A DNA stretch of 64,000 nt, from assembly GCF_002217925.1 (NCBI RefSeq), contig NZ_BCMF01000001.1, forward strand, positions 62,001 through 126,000, written 5' to 3'. Under the pieces are notes generated by a model, which was not told the origin of the DNA, searched no databases, and saw nothing but the letters and a program-made list of their open reading frames with translations. The translations under genes and the position numbers were made by a program. Below are positions 53,365 through 63,300 of this stretch, piece after piece; the stretch's first letter is position 1; each line of letters opens with the position of its first letter. Source of the DNA: Secundilactobacillus mixtipabuli. GTDB taxonomy: Bacteria > Bacillota > Bacilli > Lactobacillales > Lactobacillaceae.

Positions 53365-53804
53365 TTTAAAAAGGCCTCCTTGATTTGCTTCACATAGCGC
53401 CTGGACGTATAGGTACTAGCTCCACTCGTTAGGTTAATCTGATAACTGCCGCTGCCAGTCAATGAAAACGACTCAATAGCTGACTTACTAATAACCTCGG
53501 CATTGGAAACGGAAATGAACGTTGCCTCAGAAAGCTGCATTCTTAACTCATACATCCGTTGGCGAACCCGGTACGTCCCAGCTGTCGTTTCGCAAACCAC
53601 GTGCTTATCTTGCGTGTAGAACCGAATAATACGGTAAAACGGCACCACGATTTACCGATTATCCTGGTAGCCGACAATGGTCATTTTATTGACCAGCCGA
53701 TCAATTTCAATCGACAATTGAATTAACTCGCGGCTCTCTTTTTGGGCGTTGATACTAATCGATGGTGTAACAAATTTCTTGGCTAGATTAAAGAGGACAT
53801 CCAC
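53361..53804 (-). pseudogene. LytTR-family regulator interrupted by an in-frame TAA
   Basis: A GTG start at 53804 after AAAGGAGAGG opens 50 codons (MDVLFNLAKKFVTP... to GYQDNR), then TAA at 53654-53652, and the same frame continues IVVPFYRIIRFYTQDKHVV... through a full LytTR DNA-binding domain (SRRYVKQIKEAFL). Together the two parts have the normal length (about 147 residues) and layout of small LytTR regulators. A single substitution, for example CAA to TAA, explains it. The 95-codon downstream part could still start at GTG 53648 without a good ribosome site. Confidence 0.8.
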
Positions 53805-53896
53805 GTTTTTCCTCTCCTTTCAAAATCAGTTTATTCGCATTCTTTGCTGATAGCTAGTCCGTGGAAATAACTGGTCTATTTAGTGAGATAAGCGGT

Positions 53897-53936
53897 AAAA
53901 AAAGGTCGCAAGCTTCTGCTTTGCGACCTTTTTTTA
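53897..53936. terminator. Terminator between the secreted protein and LytTR genes
   Basis: AAAAGGTCGCAAG/CTTTGCGACCTTTTTTT. Confidence 0.85.
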
Positions 53937-53945
53937 AATTTACTT

Positions 53946-54461
53946 CTAATAGTGGTAGCTACCGTTTGCTTTTACAGAAACGGTTTGCTGCCCTTTATGC
54001 AACATTGTTTTGTGGTGTGTCATAATCATCGCTGACTTCAGTTTCGAACCAGTTACATTCCATAAGAGAACGGCTTGCGTTTTGCCGTTAACTTTATGCG
54101 TTGCCTTGCGAAAATACATGTAGTCTGATTTAGTCCAGCCACTAGCTCGGAGGGCCTGGTTCTTGTTCTTAGAGAGCTTTGCTGCTGTACCAAGATTAAT
54201 TCGATACCAGCCATGGACTTTGCTGATCTTAGGTAAATAACCAAAATTACCGGTACCACTGGGAAATGGATGCCAATAGACCTTGTTCGTCGTAAAGGTC
54301 ACTTGCTGACCGGCAGTCACCCCTCGATAATGTCCAGTGGTCCAATACCAAGTCCCTCTAACAGATTTTGCAGTTGTGCCATAACTACTTGCACTAGCTC
54401 CAACGCCTGTCATACCCAAGCCAGCAAATAATACGCCAGCAGTCATTAACCTTTTTTTCAT
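53946..54461 (-). CDS. Secreted hypothetical protein
   Basis: 171 residues. MKKRLMTAGVLFAGLGMTGVGASAS is a signal peptide with likely cleavage at ASA. The mature part is rich in Tyr, Trp, Lys, Gly and Thr and contains YWTTGHYRGVTAG and WYRINLGTAAKLSK, of a type common in lactobacilli as small surface or exported proteins; I do not recognise a domain. A promoter covered by two cre-like sites precedes it, so it should be glucose-repressed. Confidence 0.75.
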   Translation of the reverse strand: MKKRLMTAGVLFAGLGMTGVGASASSYGTTAKSVRGTWYWTTGHYRGVTAGQQVTFTTNKVYWHPFPSGTGNFGYLPKISKVHGWYRINLGTAAKLSKNKNQALRASGWTKSDYMYFRKATHKVNGKTQAVLLWNVTGSKLKSAMIMTHHKTMLHKGQQTVSVKANGSYHY

Positions 54462-54485
54462 CAGTCATGCCCCCTATTCAAAATT

Positions 54486-54523
54486 AATATACGCTTTCAG
54501 GCCCATCCGAGCAAGCGCTTTCA
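54486..54523 (-). promoter_or_regulatory. Promoter with two cre-like sites
   Basis: Minus strand TTGCTC and TATATT with 17 bases between. TGAAAGCGCTTGCT overlaps the -35 and TGAAAGCGTATA the -10. Both match the CcpA core. Confidence 0.7.
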
Positions 54524-54531
54524 GAAAAAAA

Positions 54532-55143
54532 CTAGTCATCATGTTCTACCTCTAATAAGTGACCCGTCTGCGCATTGAGTTTAACACTGGTTTCGCGTCC
54601 TTGATGGTCGAACTGAATCTCCCAATAGGTTTGCTGATTTTCTTTATCAATGGAAACCTCCGTTGCCGTTTGCCCCTTTGCCTGTGACTGAGCCATTTTC
54701 ACAGCCCGTTTAAGACTGATTAAATGATCTAGATTCAAAGCTTCCCGGCGTTCTACGCCATTGGCCTCATCCGTGTCCAGCCGCTCACTCTTCTTAGAAA
54801 TAACATTGCCACTGTTAGCATCTAGCTTCAACGTGTGTTCCTGGTTATCGTCAACACCGTCGATTTCGTACTGGTAGCGACCCAGTTCCCGTTCAACTGA
54901 AAGATCCGTAATTTGAGTATCCGCAAAAGTTTGCTGGTACGTTTTGATGGCCGTTGCCACCGGGACTTTAACCTCACTCACATCAGCCTGCAATGAGGAC
55001 TGACTGCTTGCGGCCGATTGGCTATGACTCGTTTGGTTAGACGATGTTTGACTGCTCTGGCTCGACTGTGAGTTTCTATTAGAACTGCAGCCAACCAGTA
55101 ATAATGATGCCAGCACCGTGGCAAAGATCAATTTAGGCTTCAT
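54532..55143 (-). CDS. PepSY-domain lipoprotein
   Basis: 203 residues from ATG 55143. Lipobox LLLVGC (Cys about 19), then a Ser/Gln-rich linker of about 35 residues, then two PepSY-like units (IKTYQQTF...YQYEIDGVD...LKLDANSGNVISK and LKRAVKMAQ...YWEIQFDHQG...VKLNAQTGHLLEVE). Anchored to the outer face of the membrane. PepSY proteins may inhibit proteases or fold-assist; the actual role is unknown. Confidence 0.85.
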   Translation of the reverse strand: MKPKLIFATVLASLLLVGCSSNRNSQSSQSSQTSSNQTSHSQSAASSQSSLQADVSEVKVPVATAIKTYQQTFADTQITDLSVERELGRYQYEIDGVDDNQEHTLKLDANSGNVISKKSERLDTDEANGVERREALNLDHLISLKRAVKMAQSQAKGQTATEVSIDKENQQTYWEIQFDHQGRETSVKLNAQTGHLLEVEHDD

Positions 55144-55292
55144 CGGTAACATCCTTTCTGTTGTATGGCAGAGTGGTTATCGGTTAACGTGACTATCGGC
55201 TTCTTATTATATCCCTAGTTTATCGATAAAAAGGGCGAAACTCAATCACTTTCACCCTTCAAGACAACACGATTCTTGATCCCCAGTTACCC

Positions 55293-55337
55293 AAAAACTC
55301 CCCGTCGTAATATGACTTACGAGAGGGAGTTTTAAAC
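55293..55337 (-). terminator. Terminator of arsA-arsD
   Basis: AAAACTCCC/GGGAGTTTT with inner CGTCGTAA...TTACGAGA pairing. Confidence 0.7.
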
Positions 55338-55667
55338 CTATTGTGTCTTTACTTGCTCAGTGGCAACACCAGTGTAGCCGATCAATTCTTCATTAGTCGG
55401 GTAAGCACCCGTTTTCTTTACCACCCCGTCTACCAGGGTAATTGGCAGACAGGCCATATCATCCGTCTTCAATAACTCAGCCACCTGTTTGTTGCGCACG
55501 AAGGCATTCGGGTTCTGAGCTAAGTTTCGACGAACGATCATCGCTTTGCCACTGTGATTGACCGACCGCTGGATGGCAGTTAACCGAACCAAATTCTGAT
55601 CCACGGTCGGACCGCACAACCCTGTTGGACAACACAGCGCCGGTTCAAAGATTTCAACTTTCTTCAT
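55338..55667 (-). CDS. arsD: Arsenic metallochaperone
   Basis: Binds arsenite and hands it to ArsA. Cys12, Cys13 and Cys18 in EPALCCPTGLCGPTVD are exactly at the functional positions. The vicinal Cys pairs near residue 113 and 120 of some ArsD proteins are missing, as in many. 109 residues. Four genes of typical ars operons are absent: no arsR, arsB or acr3 lies in the window. It follows arsA with a small gap. Confidence 0.92.
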   Translation of the reverse strand: MKKVEIFEPALCCPTGLCGPTVDQNLVRLTAIQRSVNHSGKAMIVRRNLAQNPNAFVRNKQVAELLKTDDMACLPITLVDGVVKKTGAYPTNEELIGYTGVATEQVKTQ

Positions 55668-55684
55668 TATATTCACGACCTTAC

Positions 55685-57415
55685 TTAAAAGGTTAAATTT
55701 ACCTGCTCAAAATTTGGCTGCCACTTTTCAACGGCATAGTAGCTGTTTGAAACAGCCTTAACTTGGTTGATCCATTTCAATTCACTGCTTGCCCGAGCTT
55801 GTAATACCGGATCGGTGGTCTGAGTTGCTAATAGGCTTTGATTGACAAGCCACCATTTATGCGGCATCTTAGCCCGGTCAAGGTCAGCGTTTAATCGCAG
55901 GGATTCATAGACCGGAGTTGTTTCCGGCAGTGTCACGGTGATGATTTCAGTCTGTTTAGGATCCTGCAAACGAGGCAGAAGATCCAACACGTTTTGCGGC
56001 ACCTCACCCGTCGTACGTTTAACTTCTTCAGCGTAATTTTCGGTGGAATTCAGCAGTAACAGGGTATGCCCGGTCGGTGCAGTATCAATGACAACAATGT
56101 CGCTGTCGTTTTGCGCCACCACGTCCGCAAATGCTCTGAACACCGCGATTTCTTGGGTACAAGGCGAACGTAAATCTTCAGCAATGTAGTCAACGTCGTC
56201 CGCCGACATGGTTTGCTTGGCCTTAGCCAATACTTCATCCTGATAATGTTTTAAAACTTGTTTTTCATCGATATGGCTCACAGTAATTGCCGGATCGTCG
56301 ATTTTGAATAGTGATAAATGATCAGCAGGATCCGTCGTGGCAAGGTGAACCTTTTTGTGATGAGCTGCCAATTTCTTAGCCAGCTGAATGGCAACCGTGG
56401 TTTTACCGACACCGCCCTTGCCCATGGTAAAGACGATTTTCTTATTCTGTTTAATCAGATCATCAACGATTTTATCAATAGAAGGAAACTGCGTCTGGGG
56501 ACTTGATTCGGCAGTCACAGACGGCTGCTGCGTTTGTAAGACTTTACGAATATTGGCTATCCCAGTCACGTTATAAGCACGCAACGGTACTTCCGCACTT
56601 GGCAATGATTGTAAGCTAGTCGGCATATTCCGTAAATCGGCTTGCTGCTGATCAAAGATTACCTGCGATGGCTCATCGGTAGGGTGTTCCAAAACACCAT
56701 TCATAATTAACTGCTGGTTGGTCATACCAATCTGTGCTAATTCTTCAGCAGCACGCTCAGTTTCAACGAGTGAAGCCCACTGCGGTCTTGAAACCAGCAA
56801 TAAAGTGGTAAGGTTGGCATCATTTAAAGTGTCGACCGCCTTCTGATACGTTGCCTTCTGCTCACCCAAACCAGCTAGTTGTCCTAAACAGGAAGCCCCT
56901 TCCTGATTCTGGTCCAGATAATTGCTCCAAGCCGATGGCAACTGCAGCATCCGCAAAGCGTGCCCGGTTGGTGCGGTATCAAAAATAATGACATCGTATT
57001 TCTGATCGATGGTCGGATCTGTCAAAAACTTAGCGAATTCGTTAAAAGACGCAATTTCAACCGTACACGATCCCGATAGCTGTTCAGACATATTTTGAAT
57101 GGCAGCTTCAGGTAAGACGCCACGATACGGTGCCACCACGCTCTCCCGGTATTCATTAGCGGCCACGATTGGATCAAAATTAGCGGCATCCAACCCACTA
57201 ACACCAGGGACTGATTGAGGCTGATTACTCAATTTAGTCTCAAAAACATCCTGTAAGTTACTGGCTGGATCGGTGGAAACAATCATCACTCGCTTACCAG
57301 CATCCGCCAACTGCACCGCAGTGGCAGTGGCCATCGTCGTTTTGCCGACACCGCCCTTGCCCGTAAAAAAGAGGTAGTGGGTCAGATTAGCTGTTAATGG
57401 ATTATATAAAGTCAA
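55685..57415 (-). CDS. arsA: Arsenite-stimulated pump-driving ATPase
   Basis: Two homologous ATPase halves, each with the signature GKGGVGKTT (residues 19-27 and near 330-340), Asp-containing DTAPTGHALR and DTAPTGHTLL switch motifs, and Cys in SGSCTVEIA and SPCTQEIA that bind As(III). 576 residues, full length. It energises ArsB or Acr3 efflux; no such pump is in the window, so it must be elsewhere or the pair does something else. TTG start after AAGGGGGTG. Confidence 0.95.
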   Translation of the reverse strand: MTLYNPLTANLTHYLFFTGKGGVGKTTMATATAVQLADAGKRVMIVSTDPASNLQDVFETKLSNQPQSVPGVSGLDAANFDPIVAANEYRESVVAPYRGVLPEAAIQNMSEQLSGSCTVEIASFNEFAKFLTDPTIDQKYDVIIFDTAPTGHALRMLQLPSAWSNYLDQNQEGASCLGQLAGLGEQKATYQKAVDTLNDANLTTLLLVSRPQWASLVETERAAEELAQIGMTNQQLIMNGVLEHPTDEPSQVIFDQQQADLRNMPTSLQSLPSAEVPLRAYNVTGIANIRKVLQTQQPSVTAESSPQTQFPSIDKIVDDLIKQNKKIVFTMGKGGVGKTTVAIQLAKKLAAHHKKVHLATTDPADHLSLFKIDDPAITVSHIDEKQVLKHYQDEVLAKAKQTMSADDVDYIAEDLRSPCTQEIAVFRAFADVVAQNDSDIVVIDTAPTGHTLLLLNSTENYAEEVKRTTGEVPQNVLDLLPRLQDPKQTEIITVTLPETTPVYESLRLNADLDRAKMPHKWWLVNQSLLATQTTDPVLQARASSELKWINQVKAVSNSYYAVEKWQPNFEQVNLTF

Positions 57416-57637
57416 TGTATCACCCCCTTAAATAAAGCGCTTACATAGTCTTCACTTCAAGTATAGGGGGCACGGCCAGTAACGTCAAAAAAATCACTTG
57501 ATCAGACAAACGAATAATAATGTCACAGTTTGTCCGAAACAAGCCTAGTTAGTGGTGCATCCTCCCCAATTGAACTAAAATGACGACACATTAAAACTAT
57601 CCTATACCGTTATTGTACACAAATAAGGAGGCGCAAC

Positions 57638-58255
57638 ATGTTTAACTGGGAAACGTATGAAACCGCTGAGTATCAGCGCTCAGAAGAACCAACACTCGTT
57701 GAATTAACCACCCGTAGCTACATTACCGCTGAGGGTAAGGCAACGCAGCACACTGCAGATGACAACTTCATTCTCTTAGCTGAAGCAGTGGAAAAAGTGG
57801 CGGCTCTCATTGCTGATAGCCAAGATATCGGTATTGAGGTCACTGGTTTTAAACCTTATCGACCGTACCCTATTCAAGCGGTTTGGACAGTTGGCGGCAC
57901 CGAAGAACAATTTAAAATTTGGCTCAAACAGCCCCTGTTCATCCACCAGGATATTTTCGAAACCGCTAAAAAATATGCTAACTGGGAAAAGGCCATTTCA
58001 GACCAAATTCACTTTGAACAACTGGCTGAAGGCACTGAAATTCAAGCAACTGGTCACGGTGAGATTGGCCCGCATGCCAAAACACTGCAGGCTCTTAACG
58101 CAGCGATTGAAGAGGCTGGTTTTCAACGGGCCCATTTGGACACCTATCGTGAACTGTACTTGGACGGCCTGCCATTCTCAGAGAAGAGTGATACCCTCTT
58201 CCGTCTGAAACTTGATCCAGCCGTTGGCGACCCCAAACCTAAAGTGACAAATTAA
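57638..58255 (+). CDS. GyrI-like small-molecule-binding domain protein
   Basis: 205 residues. LVELTTRSYITAEGKATQHTADDNFILLAEAVEKVAALI and GHGEIGPHAKTLQALNAAIEEAGF plus YRELYLDGLPFSEKSDTLFRLKLDP fit the GyrI-like (YccT-type) superfamily, which includes SbmC and multidrug-binding domains. No DNA-binding domain, so not a regulator by itself. AAGGAGG before ATG. Divergent from arsA. Confidence 0.75.
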   Translation: MFNWETYETAEYQRSEEPTLVELTTRSYITAEGKATQHTADDNFILLAEAVEKVAALIADSQDIGIEVTGFKPYRPYPIQAVWTVGGTEEQFKIWLKQPLFIHQDIFETAKKYANWEKAISDQIHFEQLAEGTEIQATGHGEIGPHAKTLQALNAAIEEAGFQRAHLDTYRELYLDGLPFSEKSDTLFRLKLDPAVGDPKPKVTN

Positions 58256-58414
58256 ACCCCAAATTGTCTGAAAACGCGACAAAATATTCCAAATGTATTA
58301 TCCATGATATCATAAAAATATATTATCGTTATTATAATAAATAAATTAGTATCTTCCTAGAAATCAGCTATCAACCCTTGTTATGATGGATTTACTAAGA
58401 AAGGTGGTGATAAC

Positions 58415-58972
58415 TTGCAGACCTTAACTAAAACGGGACTTGCGATCCTAATTGTTCTCGCAATACCGTTGTCTTTAGGCTTGATGTTGCTCAATTGGTC
58501 CGTGGTCGGTGAGCCGTTACACTTAGGCTTCCTAGACTCTGGTACGATGCAGGCGATTAGTCAAAATTACCTCTTCTGGGGTGGCTTAGTGCTAACCGTT
58601 GTGCTGATTGTCGGTCTCTTCGTCATTACGCTTTGGCCCAAAACCTTTCAGTTATACCGCACAAGTCACAATAATGGCCAGCTGCGGGTAACGAAAAAGG
58701 CCATTGATAATTTTACCCTTTCCTCACTACAGCATGAACCTTTCATCAGCGATCCAAAAGTTACCACTAAGCTTTCAAAGAATCGTATCAAGGTCAAGAT
58801 CAATGGTGCGTTGCGCCCTTCTTCTAATGCTAAATTGCAAGCCACATTATATGCAAAACGGCTGGAAGAAGATCTCAAACAGCTATTGGGAATTGATCAC
58901 GACCGTAAAATCGAGATTCATTTGACGGATTACAAACGCAACCGCAAGTCTAATCAGCCCCGTGTCGTTTAA
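58415..58972 (+). CDS. amaP: Alkaline-shock membrane anchor protein AmaP
   Basis: 185 residues with two N-terminal membrane segments and a cytoplasmic domain that contains LSKNRIKVKINGALRPSSNAKLQATLYAKRLEEDLKQLLGI, matching AmaP, which tethers Asp23 to the membrane in Staphylococcus aureus. TTG start after AAAGGTGG. First gene of a three-gene operon with DUF2273 and Asp23. Confidence 0.9.
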   Translation: MQTLTKTGLAILIVLAIPLSLGLMLLNWSVVGEPLHLGFLDSGTMQAISQNYLFWGGLVLTVVLIVGLFVITLWPKTFQLYRTSHNNGQLRVTKKAIDNFTLSSLQHEPFISDPKVTTKLSKNRIKVKINGALRPSSNAKLQATLYAKRLEEDLKQLLGIDHDRKIEIHLTDYKRNRKSNQPRVV

Positions 58973-58986
58973 AGGAGGCGTTGCCC

Positions 58987-59172
58987 GTGCCTGAACTGCT
59001 CAAGCTTTACCGCTGGCCCATTATCGGTGGCGTCACCGGTTTAGTACTCGCCATGTTGTTACTCACGATTGGTTTTTGGAAGACACTGATTTTGCTACTG
59101 CTAATCGGTATCGGCACAGCTGCCGGACTGTATCTTTCACAAACCGGTCTACTAGATGATTATTTTAATTAG
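58987..59172 (+). CDS. DUF2273 small membrane protein
   Basis: 61 residues, two membrane helices (WPIIGGVTGLVLAMLLLTIG and ILLLLIGIGTAAGLYLS), then LDDYFN. Middle gene of the AmaP-Asp23 operon, the normal place of DUF2273. GTG 58987 is eight bases after AAAGGAGG; an upstream TTG is too close to it. Confidence 0.9.
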   Translation: MPELLKLYRWPIIGGVTGLVLAMLLLTIGFWKTLILLLLIGIGTAAGLYLSQTGLLDDYFN

Positions 59173-59195
59173 CTCACGTTAAAGGAGGACGTTTA

Positions 59196-59756
59196 ATGCC
59201 AACCACAACACTCAACAAACCAGGAACTCTTAAAAGCACTGAAGGCAAAAACCTCAAACCAGAAATCAAAGGCGAATTAACCTATGAGGACAAGGTCTTA
59301 CAAAAGATCGTTGGCATTTGCTTAGAGCATATTGATGGCTTGCTCACTGTCGATGGTGGTTTCTTCGCTAACGTTGCTGACAAATTAGTGAATACCAATG
59401 ACAAGACGTCCGGCGTCGACGTAGAAGTTGGTAAGAAGCAAGTTGCTGTTGATTTGGACATCGTTGCCGAATACGGCATTGATATTCCTGATCTATACGA
59501 AAAAATTAAACAGGACGTTGTTAAACACGTTAATGACATGACTGGTCTAGATGTGATTGAAGTCAATGTTACCGTTGTTGACGTTAAAACCCGAGAAGAA
59601 TATGAACGTGATTCTGTTAGCCTGCAAGATAAGGTCGGCGAAGTTGGCAATAAGACCAAAAACGCCGTTAATAAAGGCGCACGAAAAACCAAGGCAGCCG
59701 TTTCAACCGGAGTGGACAAGGTGACCCCTGATGATCAGCCTCCGCGAGTTGACTAA
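59196..59756 (+). CDS. asp23: Asp23/Gls24 family envelope-stress protein
   Basis: 186 residues. LTYEDKVLQKIVGICLEHIDGLLTVDGGFFANVADKLV and VVDVKTREEYERDSVSLQD are hallmark Asp23/Gls24 segments; a basic, Ala/Lys-rich tail follows. Binds AmaP at the membrane; loss causes envelope stress in Staphylococcus. AAAGGAGG precedes the ATG. Last gene of the operon; a terminator follows. Confidence 0.95.
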   Translation: MPTTTLNKPGTLKSTEGKNLKPEIKGELTYEDKVLQKIVGICLEHIDGLLTVDGGFFANVADKLVNTNDKTSGVDVEVGKKQVAVDLDIVAEYGIDIPDLYEKIKQDVVKHVNDMTGLDVIEVNVTVVDVKTREEYERDSVSLQDKVGEVGNKTKNAVNKGARKTKAAVSTGVDKVTPDDQPPRVD

Positions 59757-59766
59757 TCAAGTGTAA

Positions 59767-59808
59767 AAGGACAATGCCTGCTAGCCGGTAGCGTTGTCCT
59801 TTTTGCTT
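59767..59808 (+). terminator. Terminator of the asp23 operon
   Basis: GGACAA..GC / GC.TTGTCC followed by TTTTTG. Confidence 0.8.
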
Positions 59809-59857
59809 GCAGAGGATTTTGCTTTCAGCCTCACTATCGACATGTTATAATCAGGAT

Positions 59858-59968
59858 ATAAAAAGAAGTCCCATTGGCGTGGGACTTCCTGCAGAGCCGT
59901 TATTGACGGTGGCAGTTTTATACAAAAACCGTTCGAACCTGTCAAAGTTGTAGGAACGGTTTTTTATT
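59858..59968 (+). ncRNA. Antitoxin-type antisense RNA
   Basis: TATAAT at 59846-59851 precedes a GAAGTCCC/GGGACTTC hairpin, then CTGCAGAGCCGTTATTGACGG and a convergent terminator AACCGTTC/GAACGGTTTTTT whose stem overlaps the 3' end of the small toxin on the other strand. The arrangement copies the par/Fst type I design: two convergent RNAs sharing a bidirectional terminator. Confidence 0.7.
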
Positions 59969-60095
59969 TTAGTCTATTTTTGAGTTTCCTTATTGCATCA
60001 ATCAGTTTAATTACAGCATAGACTAGCGCGGTAACCGCTAAAATCAATCCCGTAATTTTGCCAACCAAAACAATGAGAAAACCAATCCAAGACAA
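59964..60095 (-). CDS. Small hydrophobic type I toxin candidate
   Basis: 43 residues from TTG 60095, with AAAGGA nine bases upstream: MSWIGFLIVLVGKITG, then one continuous hydrophobic helix to about residue 30, and a basic tail (KLIDAIRKLKNRLK). Length, single helix and charged tail fit Fst/Ldr or TxpA-type membrane toxins. Convergent with the antitoxin RNA, with terminator overlap. Its relative at 31.3 kb has lost its start. Confidence 0.7.
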   Translation of the reverse strand: MSWIGFLIVLVGKITGLILAVTALVYAVIKLIDAIRKLKNRLK

Positions 60096-60292
60096 AATGG
60101 CTTATCCTTTCTCCAGAATGTGCGTTACAAGTGCTTACACTCATAGGCATCAGACCTTTTCAATTAGATTTGCCAACCGTCACTAAATTGCTCTACTAAA
60201 GTAGTATACCGAAAGTAGGTCAGATATTGGCATTGTATCAACTAATCACATTGAAGTTTTAGAAGTCATACTAAATGTCCTAAATGACCTAA
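60096..60292. other. Intergenic region, nothing recognised
   Basis: Contains the toxin's promoter region on the minus strand and A/T-rich sequence. No gene, repeat or clear hairpin seen. Confidence 0.4.
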
Positions 60293-60334
60293 AAATCGTC
60301 CAGACTGCATTTCTGTAATCTGGACGATTAAATT
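60293..60334 (-). terminator. Terminator after the surface protein gene
   Basis: AATCGTCCAGA/TCTGGACGATT with loop CTGCATTTCTGTAA; flanked by A and T tracts. Confidence 0.8.
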
Positions 60335-60354
60335 TTTCTGGCATCTACCGCAAT

Positions 60355-63300
60355 TTAACGTTCACGTCGCTTATTACGTTCAACCCCAAACACACCAAGG
60401 ATTGTCGCCATTAATAGTCCTAATAAACCAAGTGGTGTTTGCTGTTCATCCGTTTGAGGTAAGGTTACTGCCGTTTTAGCAGTCGCATTAGTGGCTTGGC
60501 CAGCTTCACTAACCGTAGCCGTTCCAGCCTGACTACCGTTATCAACGCTACCATTCACTTGTTCACGATTTGAGGTAACCTGCTCGGGGTCAGTGGTTTG
60601 CTCACCCGTTACCACGTTGTTATCCGGACGCCCCGGTAAGACTTCCGGTTGTTGCGGTGTCGTTGGGGGTGTCGGATTAGTTGGATTGTTTGGGTTGGTT
60701 GGACCTGTTGGACTCGTCGGGTTAGTTGGGGTTGATGGCCCCGTCGTCTTATCGTAAAAGACGGTAACGGTGGTGTTCTCGGTATCCCCATCAACCGTGC
60801 CCGCATCAACATCCTGGCTAGCGAACCCGTACCCCTGTGCAGAAAGGTCTGGCGACTTAACGGCAATCCAACCGCCATCGGTTAATACCCATTCACCTGG
60901 TACAACCTCACCAGTTTCTGGATCAATGACACTCGTTTGAGTCACGACTGCTTGTTGAGTAACGGAAGGCGCGATGATTTCATTCGTTGACCGATCCCGA
61001 TATTCAATCGTCCGGGTCACCGTATTCGACTTCACCCAGATTCCAGGTCCGGTCTGTCCAGTACCTAGGCTAATTAACCCAGCCTTCGTTCCTTCAGTGG
61101 CAGCCAGTCCATTGGCAGCCACTGAGAAACTCATGTAGGCTACTTGATCTTTCTGAGCTGAAAGTGACATTTTCACTGGAACCTTTAGCTGTGATGTATC
61201 TGTCGTTGGCAGATAGCTATCACCGTCATATGACAACTTGAAACCAACTACTTGGCTAAAATCACTCACTGCTGATTCGTCAACGTACGTATCAGGAGCA
61301 GCAGCCAGCGCGTACTGAACCGTTGCCAAACCTTGCCAAGCATCCGGCAACACAACTGGTCCAGTCATGGTGACTGCAGTGGTCGTTTCACGGGATTGAT
61401 CCGGATCCGTTACAGCGGTATCGCCAACAGTTGGCAGTGTGCCGATAATGGTCACGTCAGTTAAACCGCCATCTGACTGTGGTGTGAACGAAAGCCCATA
61501 TTGCGCATCTTGACCAATTTCAGTGGAGACTACCATGCTGGTTTCACCAGCATTATTAGTAGCGGTGGCGGCCACGTGAATTTGGTTAGAATCCGTTGCT
61601 AACAATAGGCGTTGCTGTAACACAAAGACGTTTGCTGTATCAGAGTTGCCATCAATATCACTGCTATCCGGTACCATTTGCACTGCGGAAGGACTATCTG
61701 GATCTAGGTTAGCGGGCGCCACCGTATCCTTTTCAGTCACGGTTGAATATACAGCAGGCGTTACCGACTGTAATTTCAATTCAGGAGCGATATTGACAGC
61801 TAAATCAAGCTTATTTTGATCATTTGGTGCCAAACTGGTGGCATCCCAGTTGATAGTCAGCATCGTGCCGTTATCGACTTGCTTGGCCGTCACGTTGCTG
61901 TCCGTTCCGGTGTAGGTCATCCCTTTTGGTAGGAAAACGTAAGACTTCAAACCACTAAAGTCTTGAACGGAAGCTTGGTTATTTTCCACCATGACTTGTA
62001 AGGTATTGTCACCAGAGGTCGCCAATCCGTTCTGCTGATTCAGCAAGTTCAGGCTCTCATTGAGCACCCGTGGCATGTTCTCGGCAGGAGCTACGATTTC
62101 TGCCGTTTGGGGCGCCATGTATTGATTATAGATTGCTCGCGTATCATCCGCGGAACCTTCTGCTACCAAATATCCGTGGTCATCATACTGATGAACATCC
62201 GTACCAGTTCGACGACTCGGTGTAATAACGTTATTGCCATCAATTTTTCCTTGAACAATAGCGCCATCTTTAGAATAAATCACATCTTCCCAAGCAGCAC
62301 TATTACCGCCGGCAATTTCAACCGTGAAGTCGTTGGATACTTTACCAAAGTAGCCGGCCTTAGGCGACATCTTAAAATACGTGTTAGTTTGTAGACCTTG
62401 AGGATGGACTTTATAAACAAACTGAATTTGCGCCACACCACGATTGTTGTCCACGTATTGCGACATATCAACGTCGCCATTGGTCGTTGTCAGATCAGTC
62501 ATAATTGGGGTCGTTTCAAAATCACTCTCGTCTTGATAACGAACGTAAACATCCGCTACTGGTTGTTCAACCAGCGGAACCTGAATCCCATAAATTGACT
62601 GTTCAGGAATTTCGACATACGAACTTGGCGCGGTCACTTGCATCAAATCAACGTTTAAATGTGGGTCAACATTATAAGTCGCAATATACTTGGTAATGGC
62701 TCTACCATAAATAGGAAACTCAGTATCAAGGTAATCAAAGTCTTCTGGTCCAGTTTGCATCAAAAATGCCAGTTGGGCATTGGGATAAACCGTTGGGTCA
62801 ACATTGCCAATTTTTTTGGTTAGATTTCCCTCACCATCTGCAGGACCCCAGTGATACTGAACAAATACAGAACCATCCGTTGGCGTAATTGGCGTCTTCG
62901 CATTAGCCGAAACCTGAATGGTACTGTTAGCAATTTTTGAAGTTGTACTTTCGCCATTGATTGAAGTTGCATTTACCTGACTCTGAGTTGTTAACTTAGT
63001 CAGTGCTTTGGTGTCTTTATTGATTCGAAGCACAATGTTGAAATAAGCGTTAAACAAGTTGTCGGTAGCGGCCAGCTGATCCTCTAAACTTGGCGCTGTC
63101 ATATTAAAGGTCAGTAATGTTTGACCACCGCCGGAAGTTTGGACCACTGGTGTTACTGTTGAGTTATCCACGCTTACGAATGATAATCCAGCCGGAATCA
63201 AATATTTGAGGCTCGTTGTTGACCCTGGTTTGAAATACGCTTGTCCCAACGTGCTCTTTGGTGCCGAAATACCCACCCGATAAACCAGTAGATCGCCAGG

